Program-made: the position numbers and the translations under genes
Notes under the pieces: generated by a model
What the model saw: the letters and a program-made list of their open reading frames with translations, nothing else
Databases searched by the model: none
What the model was told of the DNA's origin: nothing
Part shown: positions 24,286 through 31,502 of the stretch, one piece after another
Position numbering within the stretch: the stretch's first letter is position 1
Layout of the letters: each line of letters opens with the position of its first letter
Source of the DNA: Nitrospirota bacterium
Lineage (GTDB): Bacteria; Nitrospirota; Thermodesulfovibrionia; Thermodesulfovibrionales; SM23-35
NCBI GenBank assembly: GCA_013388605.1
Contig: JACAEY010000015.1
Span: 1-36,019, forward strand
Direction of reading: 5' to 3'
DNA: 36,019 bases

Positions 24286-25935
24286 ATGAGCTATTTAGTA
24301 CTTGCAAGAAAATGGAGGCCACAGGGTTTCGATGAGGTTATAGGACAGGAACCTATAATCCGAATCCTGAAAAATTCAATAGAACAAGGAAAGGTTGCCC
24401 ATGCTTACCTTTTCTCTGGTCCGAGGGGGGTAGGCAAAACCTCTACAGCGAGGATACTCGCAAAGGCTCTGAACTGTGGAAATGGTCCTACATCTGCTCC
24501 ATGCGGAACATGTGCATCTTGCAAAGCTATTACAGATGGTTACTCCCTTGATGTTATGGAGATAGATGGTGCGTCGAATACAAGTGTAGATGATGTAAGA
24601 GACCTTAGAGAAAGAATAAAATATATGCCCTCAGGCGGAAAATACAAGGTATACATAATCGATGAATCCCACATGCTTTCTAATGCTGCATTCAATGCAC
24701 TCCTTAAGACCTTAGAAGAACCTCCACCACATGTCATATTTGTCCTTGCCACAACAGCACCCAAAAAGATACCCCTGACTGTACTATCCCGTTGCCAGCA
24801 TCTGCCTTTCAGAAGAATACCGACTCAGGAGATAAAGGCATTTTTGAAAAAGATATCTAATGAAGAGAATATAAATATCTCAGCTTCTGCAGTCGAATTA
24901 ATTGCAAGGGCTTCTGATGGAAGCCTCAGGGATTCACTTACAATACTTGATCAACTATCCTCTTTTTCATCAGATATAAATGAATCTGATGTAAAAGACC
25001 TCCTTGGCTTGACAGACTTCAGTCTCCTTTCAAAGACATCTATTGCCCTTATTGAGGGGAAAAGAGAAGAGATACTAAAGATTATTGATGAACTTGTTGA
25101 AAGAGGCACTGATATAAGGTCTTTTACCAAAGAGCTTGTTCATTTCTTTAGAGATCTCTTGATTGCAAAAGTTGTAAAAAAACCAGAAGATGTCCTTGAT
25201 TTTGATAAAGACGATTTAGAATCGATAAAAGATATCGTAAGTAAGACCTCAGAAGAGGTGCTCACATTACTTCTTTCAGAGACAATGAAGGCAGAGCTGG
25301 ACATAAAAAATGCATCTTCACCTCGCGTCGCTCTTGAAATCTCTCTTATAAAAGCGAGTTTCTTGAGTGATATGAAACCTCTGAAGGAGATTTTAAAAAA
25401 TATAGAGGATTATGTCAGGGATACTAAAGAAGCCTATCAGAATGAGTTTCTTAAGGATACCGCTGAAGAGGTTTCTTTGCAAGTTTCAAACAGCACTTCC
25501 GAAGTTAAAGATGACAATCCTCCTGCGGAGAAAGATACTACCGAAATCCAGACCGATACATTATTATCTGCTAAGCCTGTAATAGAAGATTTCTGGGAAA
25601 GGGCTATAAAAAAGATGGAAACCCCTCTTGCATCAAAACTGTCAAGAGCAGAGTTTAAACTGAATGATAATGAACTGAAAATATTTTTAAATGGTGGCGA
25701 TTCAGTTTTTGCTGACTCTATAAGAAAAAATCTGAAAATATTAGAAAAGATTTTTTCCGAAGAGATCGGTTCGAGGGTGATTATAAAGATTGAGACCTTA
25801 AAGGAAAAAGAAAAGAAGATAAGCAAAAAAGAGTTAAAGGAAAAAATAATGGGTGAGCCTATTATCAAAGAGGCTCTTGAGCTCTTTGACGGAAGAATCG
25901 TGGATGTGATACCAATAAAGGAGGATAATAATTAG
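24286..25935 (+). CDS. dnaX: DNA polymerase III subunit gamma/tau
   Basis: Clamp-loader ATPase of the replisome, 549 aa for the full tau-like product. Residues 1-12 SYLVLARKWRPQ are diagnostic. Walker A is GPRGVGKTSTAR (about 45-56), a zinc module lies in CGNGPTSAPCGTCASC, Walker B is YIIDESHM, and sensor motifs follow (LKTLEEPPPHVIFVLATT, PLTVLSRCQ, GSLRDSLTILDQL). Domain III runs to about 370, then a variable acidic region and a C-terminal domain. The ATG at 24286 has no clear Shine-Dalgarno sequence. An E. coli-type slippery heptamer A AAA AAG in the zero frame at 25608-25614 suggests a second, shorter gamma form of 457 aa. It sits in the common order with ffs upstream and ybaB-recR downstream. 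Confidence 0.95.
   Translation: MSYLVLARKWRPQGFDEVIGQEPIIRILKNSIEQGKVAHAYLFSGPRGVGKTSTARILAKALNCGNGPTSAPCGTCASCKAITDGYSLDVMEIDGASNTSVDDVRDLRERIKYMPSGGKYKVYIIDESHMLSNAAFNALLKTLEEPPPHVIFVLATTAPKKIPLTVLSRCQHLPFRRIPTQEIKAFLKKISNEENINISASAVELIARASDGSLRDSLTILDQLSSFSSDINESDVKDLLGLTDFSLLSKTSIALIEGKREEILKIIDELVERGTDIRSFTKELVHFFRDLLIAKVVKKPEDVLDFDKDDLESIKDIVSKTSEEVLTLLLSETMKAELDIKNASSPRVALEISLIKASFLSDMKPLKEILKNIEDYVRDTKEAYQNEFLKDTAEEVSLQVSNSTSEVKDDNPPAEKDTTEIQTDTLLSAKPVIEDFWERAIKKMETPLASKLSRAEFKLNDNELKIFLNGGDSVFADSIRKNLKILEKIFSEEIGSRVIIKIETLKEKEKKISKKELKEKIMGEPIIKEALELFDGRIVDVIPIKEDNN
25608..25648 (+). promoter_or_regulatory. Candidate programmed -1 frameshift signal in dnaX
   Basis: The heptamer A AAA AAG (25608-25614) is in the correct frame after codons GCT AT(A), the same sequence used by E. 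coli dnaX. A purine-rich GGGAAAGGG (25595-25603) lies just upstream, although closer than in E. coli. Ten bases downstream a hairpin is possible: CTCTTG (25625-25630) with CAAGAG (25643-25648). A -1 shift after residue 443 would add 14 residues and stop at the TAA at 25656-25658. The proposal is inferred from sequence only. Confidence 0.5.
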
Positions 25936-25967
25936 ACTCGAATTCCAAATCTTGGGTTATAAACCCT

Positions 25968-25990
25968 GTAGCCGCAGGCTTTAGCCTGCG
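25968..25990 (+). repeat. REP element downstream of dnaX
   Basis: GTAG at 25968-25971 is followed by the hairpin CGCAGGC (25973-25979), loop TTTA, GCCTGCG (25984-25990). It is identical to REP 1 at 23455-23477 over the whole motif. It lies 33 bp after the dnaX stop, a typical extragenic position, and could stabilise the 3' end of the message. Confidence 0.75.
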
Positions 25991-26035
25991 ATACTGAACA
26001 ATAGAATTAACTTTAATTCACAAATTTATGGTTTA

Positions 26036-26140
26036 TTGGCAGATGCAGTATTTGAGAAGGTTTATCCTGAAAGCTTTTGGGATACCTCAGAGTCATGATC
26101 TTATCAGGGCGAGAATGAGCGAGAATACTGCATCTGCCAA
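26036..26140. repeat. Large perfect inverted repeat between dnaX and ybaB
   Basis: The arms TTGGCAGATGCAGTATT (26036-26052) and AATACTGCATCTGCCAA (26124-26140) are exact reverse complements over 17 bp and enclose 71 bp. Inside are smaller pairings: TATCC with GGATA and CCTGA with TCAGG. The right arm is followed by AAAAA rather than a T-tract, so it is not a standard terminator on the plus strand. It could be a folded leader or small RNA, or a small non-autonomous element. No reading frame fits it. It ends 43 bp before the ybaB start codon. Confidence 0.75.
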
Positions 26141-26183
26141 AAAATTCATGAATAATATAAGCTAAGTTAAGAGGGAGGACAAA

Positions 26184-26525
26184 ATGTCAAAGAAGATGCT
26201 TGGAAATATAATGAGAGAGGCGCAGAAGCTTCAAGCAGAAATGATAAAGATGCAGGAAGAGGCAAAGACAAAGACTGTTGAAGCAACTGTTGGTGGTGGA
26301 ATGGTTACAGCTATTGCTAATGGTGGGGGTGAAATCGTATCTTTAAAAATTGAAAAGGAGGTAGTGAATCCTGAGGATATTGAGATGCTACAGGACCTCG
26401 TTGTCGCTGCAGTAAATGAGGCATTGCGCCGTGCACAGGAAATGGTCAATACTGAGATGTCAAAGCTCACAGGGGGTCTTCAGATTCCAGGACTTGGTGG
26501 ATTAGGAAACCTTTTTGGAAAATAA
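26184..26525 (+). CDS. ybaB: YbaB/EbfC nucleoid-associated protein
   Basis: Small DNA-binding protein of 113 aa (YbaB/EbfC family), thought to coat the nucleoid as a dimer. It shows the typical layout: a basic N-terminal helix (GNIMREAQKLQAEMIKMQEE), the strand region VEATVGGGMVTAIANGGGEI, the VNPEDIEMLQDLVVAAVNEA helix, and a flexible C-terminal tail rich in Gly and Met (LTGGLQIPGLGGLGNLF). GGAGG lies about 6 nt before the ATG. It sits directly upstream of recR (6 bp), the conserved order in many bacteria. Confidence 0.95.
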   Translation: MSKKMLGNIMREAQKLQAEMIKMQEEAKTKTVEATVGGGMVTAIANGGGEIVSLKIEKEVVNPEDIEMLQDLVVAAVNEALRRAQEMVNTEMSKLTGGLQIPGLGGLGNLFGK

Positions 26526-26531
26526 TCAGCC

Positions 26532-27125
26532 ATGTCACAGAACATCATTGAAAAACTCATAACAGAGCTTATGAAGCTTCCAGGTATTGGGAGGAAGACA
26601 GCACAGAGACTCGCATTCTTTATATTAGCCATGCCCACTGAAGAGGCAAAAGAGATTTCAAGAGCAATAAATGAAGTTAAAGATAAGGCGAGGTTTTGCA
26701 CTAAGTGTTTCAATATAACTGAGGATAATCTATGTAGTATATGTAAAAATAGTTACAGGGATAGTAGTAAGATCTGTGTTGTAGAAGAACCGAGCAACAT
26801 CCTTGTTATAGAGAGGTCAGGTAGTTTTAAAGGTCTCTATCATGTCCTACTCGGAGGACTTTCTCCATTAGATAATGTGACACCTGAGAAATTAAAGATA
26901 AAGGAACTCTTAGAAAGGGTTGCAAAGGATGGCATTAAAGAGGTTATACTCGCAACAAATCCAAACACAAAAGGTGAGATGACCGCTAAATATATAAGGG
27001 AACTTTTGAAACCTTATGATATTAAGGTAACGCGGATTGCTTACGGACTACCTATGGGAAGTGATATTGAGTTTGCAGATGAAGTGACTCTCAGTAAGGC
27101 ACTTGAGGGCAGGAGAGAGATGTAG
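26532..27125 (+). CDS. recR: Recombination mediator protein RecR
   Basis: Cytoplasmic ring-forming protein of 197 aa that works with RecO (and RecF) to load RecA at single-strand gaps. The order is a helix-hairpin-helix (ITELMKLPGIGRKTAQRLAF), a four-cysteine zinc finger (FCTKCFNITEDNLCSICKN), then a Toprim domain starting ICVVEEPSNILVIE and ending with TRIAYGLPMGSDIEFADEVT and the SKALEGR tail. Length matches the family. Its last 35 bp overlap, tail to tail, the end of the minus-strand deaminase gene. Confidence 0.96.
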   Translation: MSQNIIEKLITELMKLPGIGRKTAQRLAFFILAMPTEEAKEISRAINEVKDKARFCTKCFNITEDNLCSICKNSYRDSSKICVVEEPSNILVIERSGSFKGLYHVLLGGLSPLDNVTPEKLKIKELLERVAKDGIKEVILATNPNTKGEMTAKYIRELLKPYDIKVTRIAYGLPMGSDIEFADEVTLSKALEGRREM

Positions 27126-28431
27126 AAATCTTTTCATTCCACATCCTTGCCTTAAAAAGAATCTCTGATTCATCAGCAGTTGTCAATTTTCCATCATTAA
27201 TAACTATTTTTCCGTTAACCATTACCATCTCAACATCTGAAGAGAGCATCGAGTAGACAATATGAGAATAAATGTTATAAATTGGCATAAGATGTGGTTT
27301 TTTGAGGTTAGCAATAACAATATCTGCTGATTTTCCCTCCAAAATGCTTCCTGTAATATTTCCGAGACCCAAGACCTCTGCCCCCCACCTCGTTGCCATA
27401 AGAAGTGCTGTCTTTGCATCAAGTGCGGTAGGGTCTTCTGCATAAGTCTTGTGAACCTTTGCTGCTGTGGACATCTCACTCAAGATATTAAGGTCATTAT
27501 TGCTTGCAGCCCCATCCGTTCCAAGACTTACCTTCACTCCAGCTTTCAGCATCTCTACAACAGGGGCGATTCCTGAGGAAAGCTTCAGGTTGCTCTCAAT
27601 ACAATGAGAAATACCCACTTTTCTCTTGGCAAGTATCTCAATCTCACTGTCATCCAACCATACACAATGTGCAGCAACCACCCTTTCATCAAGAAAACCT
27701 ATATCCTCAAGGTATTCTACAGGGCTCATACGGTGCCTTCTTTTAATTTCTTCCACCTCCCATCTCGTCTCTGATAAATGGATATGTATAGGAACATTCA
27801 TGAAATCAGCAACTTTTCTAACCCTTTTTAATGTCTCTGAACTACATGTATAAAGAGCATGAGGTGCAATACATGGGATTATCAGGCTATCTCCTTGCCA
27901 GTCCTTTATAAATACCTCTGCATTGGAAAAGTATTCATCTGATGTGCTGGCAGACTTTGTTGGGAAGTCGAGAATACCAACACCTAAAACAGCCCTCATC
28001 CCAATCTTTTTAGTGACCCTGGCTGCAGCGTCCTCAAAAAAATACATATCATTATATGTTGTTATCCCTCCTTTCAGCATCTCAACGCAGGCAAGCTCAA
28101 CTGCATCTGTTATGAATTCAGGACTGAGCCATCTATTCTCCACAGGCCATATGTGATTTTCGAGCCACTCTTTTAATGGTAGGTCATCAGCGATACCTCT
28201 GAAATAGACCATTGCAGCATGTGTGTGGGTATTAATGAGTCCAGGAAATACTACCTTACTTTCTCCATTAATAATATTACTTGCTATATATCTCTTGAAA
28301 ATCTCATCTTTTGCGCCAACTCCGACTATGCTTGGACCTTTTACTGCAATAGCACCGTTTTTAATAATGCTAAGGCTTTCATCCATTGGAAGGATATAAT
28401 CAGCATTAATAATATAGTCAACACTAATCAC
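27091..28431 (-). CDS. mtaD: 5-methylthioadenosine / S-adenosylhomocysteine deaminase (MtaD-like)
   Basis: Metal-dependent amidohydrolase of 446 aa, predicted to deaminate SAH and/or MTA to the inosyl forms in S-adenosylmethionine salvage. Metal ligands are visible: H69 and H71 in NTHTHAAM, a His in VPIHIHLSE, a His in VVAAHCVWLDDSE, and the Asp of LGTDGAASNNDLN. SHCIESNLKLSSGIAPV is diagnostic for the MtaD/SsnA group. A related chlorohydrolase or guanine deaminase is less likely given that block. The start is GTG 28431 with a weak ribosome site. It begins 12 bp after the asd stop, so it is probably co-transcribed with asd. The C-terminus overlaps recR antiparallel. Confidence 0.88.
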   Translation of the reverse strand: MISVDYIINADYILPMDESLSIIKNGAIAVKGPSIVGVGAKDEIFKRYIASNIINGESKVVFPGLINTHTHAAMVYFRGIADDLPLKEWLENHIWPVENRWLSPEFITDAVELACVEMLKGGITTYNDMYFFEDAAARVTKKIGMRAVLGVGILDFPTKSASTSDEYFSNAEVFIKDWQGDSLIIPCIAPHALYTCSSETLKRVRKVADFMNVPIHIHLSETRWEVEEIKRRHRMSPVEYLEDIGFLDERVVAAHCVWLDDSEIEILAKRKVGISHCIESNLKLSSGIAPVVEMLKAGVKVSLGTDGAASNNDLNILSEMSTAAKVHKTYAEDPTALDAKTALLMATRWGAEVLGLGNITGSILEGKSADIVIANLKKPHLMPIYNIYSHIVYSMLSSDVEMVMVNGKIVINDGKLTTADESEILFKARMWNEKISTSLSCPQVPY

Positions 28432-28443
28432 TTTCTTTAGGTC

Positions 28444-29457
28444 TTATGAAATCAACCGCTCAGCTATCTGGACTGCGTTAAGTGCTGCACCTTTTCTAAG
28501 GTTATCTGCGACTATCCACATATTTATACCATTTTCAATAGATTCATCCTCTCTTATCCTTCCAACATATGTCTCATCCCTTCCAGCTACATTAATAGGA
28601 ATTGGATATACGTTTTTATGAGGGACATCAAAAACGATTATTCCAGGTGCTCCTGAAAGGATTGCCCTTACTTCATTCGCTGTAAGCTTTCTCTCTGTTT
28701 CTATATTTACACTCTCTGAATGTCCTCTGAATACAGGCACTCTTACAGTCGTGGCTGTTACCCTAATTGAATTATCTCCCATAATCTTCTTGGTCTCATT
28801 TACCATCTTCATCTCCTCTTTTGTATAACCATTTTCAAGAAATTTATCTATATGGGGAAGGACATTAAATGCTATCTGATAAGGATAGACATTGCATTTT
28901 ACATTCTTGAAATTGAGGATATCGGTTGTCTGCTGGAGAAGCTCATCCATTGCCTTCTGTCCTGTACCGGAGACAGACTGAAATGTTGTAACAACAACCC
29001 TTCTAATCTTTGCAACATCATGTATTGGTTTTAAGACAACGACCATCTGGATTGTTGAACAGTTAGGATTTGCTATTATTCCTTTATGCCACTTAATGTC
29101 ATCAGGGTTAACCTCAGGCACAACAAGAGGGACATCAGGATCCATCCTCCACTGACTTGAATTATCAATTACAACACACCCTGACTTGACTGCTACAGGT
29201 GCCCATATCTTTGACCTTTCTGCACCTGCTGAAAAGAGGGCTATATCAATACCTTCAAAAGAATCATCTTTAAGGACTTCAACTGGAATATCTTTGTCCT
29301 TATACTCTATCTTTTTTCCTTCAGAACGTTCTGATGCAAAGACCCTCAATTTTTCAATTGGAAATTCTCTCTCCTCGAGTGTCTGGACCATCTCCCTTCC
29401 AACAGCACCTGTTGCCCCTACAACAGCAACGATATATTTTTCCTTTTTCTTAAGCAT
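28444..29457 (-). CDS. asd: Aspartate-semialdehyde dehydrogenase
   Basis: NADPH-dependent enzyme of 337 aa converting aspartyl-4-phosphate to aspartate semialdehyde, the branch point to lysine/diaminopimelate, threonine and methionine. The N-terminal VAVVGATGAVGREM binds NADP. The nucleophile is C133 in ANPNCSTIQ. The GTGQKAMDEL loop and the base His in RVPVFRGHSES are present, and the C-terminus IVADNLRKGAALNAVQIAE is typical. Length matches the usp-type family. ATG 29457 is preceded by AAGG 6 nt upstream. It is first of two genes with mtaD. A 27-codon open frame ends 21 bp upstream of the start. Confidence 0.95.
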   Translation of the reverse strand: MLKKKEKYIVAVVGATGAVGREMVQTLEEREFPIEKLRVFASERSEGKKIEYKDKDIPVEVLKDDSFEGIDIALFSAGAERSKIWAPVAVKSGCVVIDNSSQWRMDPDVPLVVPEVNPDDIKWHKGIIANPNCSTIQMVVVLKPIHDVAKIRRVVVTTFQSVSGTGQKAMDELLQQTTDILNFKNVKCNVYPYQIAFNVLPHIDKFLENGYTKEEMKMVNETKKIMGDNSIRVTATTVRVPVFRGHSESVNIETERKLTANEVRAILSGAPGIIVFDVPHKNVYPIPINVAGRDETYVGRIREDESIENGINMWIVADNLRKGAALNAVQIAERLIS

Positions 29458-29478
29458 ATAGAGAACCTTCTTTCTATT

Positions 29479-29562
29479 TTAGCAATAATTTATCATAAAT
29501 CTTTCTGAAAGTTCTATTTTGTCCAAAAATTCGTAAGCATCACCTCCTCCATGATAAAGCAT
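29479..29562 (-). CDS. Possible 27-aa leader ORF upstream of asd
   Basis: Open frame from ATG 29562 to TAA 29481-29479, starting MLYHGGGDAYEFLDKIEL and ending in Cys. Its composition is protein-like, and the frame stays open for ten more codons upstream of the ATG. There is no good Shine-Dalgarno sequence. It ends 21 bp before asd, so it could be a leader peptide or a tail remnant of a lost gene. It has no run of Lys, Thr or Met codons that would indicate classical attenuation. I do not recognise it. Confidence 0.2.
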   Translation of the reverse strand: MLYHGGGDAYEFLDKIELSERFMINYC

Positions 29563-29725
29563 TTTTAAAGGTTGGAGAAATGCTATTGAGCAACTTTATG
29601 AAATCTCTGGTTATCAAAGATGCTTCTCCAGAATTACTGATAGAAGGGATCTTTGCTGGTCTTCCGCCTCAGCATAGGACGAAGCAATCTCTTATTTGGC
29701 ATTAACGGACTGCTATGAATTTGAA

Positions 29726-30439
29726 CTATATCCTTCCTACAAAGAGCGCCAGACGGACAGGGATGATAGTCCATAAGCGATCAAAGAACCTTTCCACATT
29801 TGCTATCTCACTAACAGGTACATAAATAATGTCACCATGCCTCAATAAAACATTCTTGCTCATATCTCGTTCTTTCAATGTCTTTTCTAAGTTTAAGACT
29901 GTATAATTAGGATTTGGATTTGATGCCCCGCCTCTTATTAATAAGACATTTTTTATCTTTGCATCCTGTGTAAAACCCTCAGCCTCAGAAATTGCTTCTA
30001 CTATGGTTTTAGGTCTGTCGAGCAGGAAAGCACCGGGTTTGTTAACTTCTCCCAAGACAAAGACCTTCTGGCTACTAATAGTTGTTACAATAACACTTAC
30101 CTGTGGCTCAACATAGTATTTGAGTAAGCCCTCCCTTAGCTTATCTCTGAGCTGATTTACACTGAGTCCCTCAGCCTTGATATCACCAACAAGGGGATAG
30201 TGAATCTTCCCATCTGGCAGGATTCGGACCTTTTTGCTCAAATCATCATGTCTAAATACTGATATCTCTAATTCATCTTCTGAACCAAGGATATATTCAG
30301 ATATCTCAATAGGTGGTATCTCTTACGTTTCAGGAGGCAATTCATTTTTTAATAATGGTTTATTGGGAGAACACCCGATCAAGCTAAAGAGTATTATCAG
30401 CGCTGAATAATAAATAAGAATCTTTTTGATCGAAACCAT
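29726..30439 (-). pseudogene. Wza-like polysaccharide export lipoprotein, interrupted by one in-frame stop
   Basis: One continuous frame of 238 codons from ATG 30439, with a single TAA at codon 39 (30325-30323). Before the stop: a lipoprotein signal (KKILIYYSALIILFSLIGC) with lipobox LIGC, C23 becoming the lipidated residue. After it: EIPPIEISEYILGSEDELEI, the beginning of the poly-export (Wza) domain, then DGKIHYPLVGDIKAEGLS and SLBB-like repeats (VFVLGEVNKPGAFLLDRP, LLRHGDIIYVP). The C-terminus (IIPVRLALFVGRI) resembles the end of short export proteins. A TTG at 30241 could restart translation but would lose the signal and the first part of the domain. A sequencing error, a recent nonsense mutation or readthrough all fit. 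A good promoter lies upstream (30489-30461), so loss is probably recent. Confidence 0.8.
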
Positions 30440-30460
30440 TTTTATCTAAGAGTCAGTTCT

Positions 30461-30489
30461 ACTATACCTAATTTTATACTCCAATGCAA
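30461..30489 (-). promoter_or_regulatory. Promoter of the Wza-like gene
   Basis: On the minus strand TTGCAT (30489-30484) and TATAGT (30466-30461) are spaced by 17 bp. Transcription would start near 30454, about 15 nt before the ATG at 30439. The boxes are each close to the sigma-70 consensus. Confidence 0.55.
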
Positions 30490-30533
30490 GAAAAATACCC
30501 CTTCTCTGCTCATTCTGCTAAAATAAAATAGTT

Positions 30534-31502
30534 ATGGATAAAAAAATCTCGATAATTATCCCTACATTTAATAGCGCAGGAAAACTTATAAGATGCCTCG
30601 AGTCCTTTAAAACACAGACAATCAATAATAAAGAATATGAAATATTGGTTGTAGATGATGGAAGTAATGATAAGACTAAAGAAGCTGTGACAAATTATCC
30701 CATTAGATACATTTATCAAAAGAATCGCGGACCTGCATCAGCAAGGAATAACGGTGCCATTCAAGCAGAAGGCAATATTATTCTTTTCACCGATGCGGAC
30801 TGTGAGCCACAACCCAACTGGATTGAAGAGATGATTAAGCCCTTCAATAACCCAGAGGTTATCGGAGTTAAGGGTGCATATAAAACCAGACAGAAAGAAC
30901 TAATAGCACGCCTTGTCCAGGTTGAATATGAGCATAAATATGAAAGGATGAAGAAGTTTAAATATATAGATTTTATTGATACCTATTCTGCTGGATACCT
31001 CAAAAATATATTTCTGAAATATAATGGATTTGATGAAAGATATCCAAAGGCATCAGTAGAAGACCAGGAATTCTCTTTCAGGCTTTCTCAAGACGGGCAT
31101 AAGATGGTCTTCAATCCCGATGCAATAGTTTTTCATGAGCACTCAGATAATATCATAGACTACCTAAAGAAGAAATATAAGATAGCCTTCTGGAAGGCAT
31201 TCCTTCTTAAACGCCACCCTAACAAGATCAAAACTGACACCCATACACCACAAAGTTTAAAGATTCAGATGGTTTTATCCCTTCTTGTGCTCCTTGGAGT
31301 TACAGCTCCGGTTTATCAACCGATGTATTATGTATCAGCATTATCTCTACTAATGTTTCTTTTAAGTTGCATCCCATTTGTCTTATTTGCCCTGAAAAGA
31401 GACCAAACTGTTGCCTTGATTTCGCCTGTCATCCTATTTTTAAGGTCCCTTGCCTTATCGCTTGGCTTGAGTGTGGGAATGGTCAAACATCTGAGAAGAT
31501 GA
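30534..31502 (+). CDS. Family 2 glycosyltransferase with C-terminal membrane segments
   Basis: Membrane-linked GT-A glycosyltransferase of 322 aa, probably adding a sugar to a lipid-linked polysaccharide precursor. The N-terminal catalytic domain opens ISIIIPTFNSAGKLIRCLES, has EILVVDDGSNDKT, RGPASARNNGA, the metal-binding DxD in FTDADCEP, and the SVEDQEFSFRL acceptor/catalytic Asp region. The C-terminus has two or three hydrophobic helices (MVLSLLVLLGVTAPVY, ALSLLMFLLSCIPFVLFAL, VILFLRSLALSLGL). The ATG at 30534 lacks a clear ribosome site. It is divergent from the broken export gene and overlaps the radical SAM gene tail to tail by 48 bp. Donor and acceptor cannot be read from sequence. Confidence 0.88.
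   Translation: MDKKISIIIPTFNSAGKLIRCLESFKTQTINNKEYEILVVDDGSNDKTKEAVTNYPIRYIYQKNRGPASARNNGAIQAEGNIILFTDADCEPQPNWIEEMIKPFNNPEVIGVKGAYKTRQKELIARLVQVEYEHKYERMKKFKYIDFIDTYSAGYLKNIFLKYNGFDERYPKASVEDQEFSFRLSQDGHKMVFNPDAIVFHEHSDNIIDYLKKKYKIAFWKAFLLKRHPNKIKTDTHTPQSLKIQMVLSLLVLLGVTAPVYQPMYYVSALSLLMFLLSCIPFVLFALKRDQTVALISPVILFLRSLALSLGLSVGMVKHLRR

Noticed and set aside
29580-29705. 41-codon open frame starting MLLSNFMKSLVIKDAS
   Set aside because: Its end lies in a GACGAAGCAATCTC-type dispersed repeat, the ribosome site is poorly spaced, and nothing recognisable is encoded.
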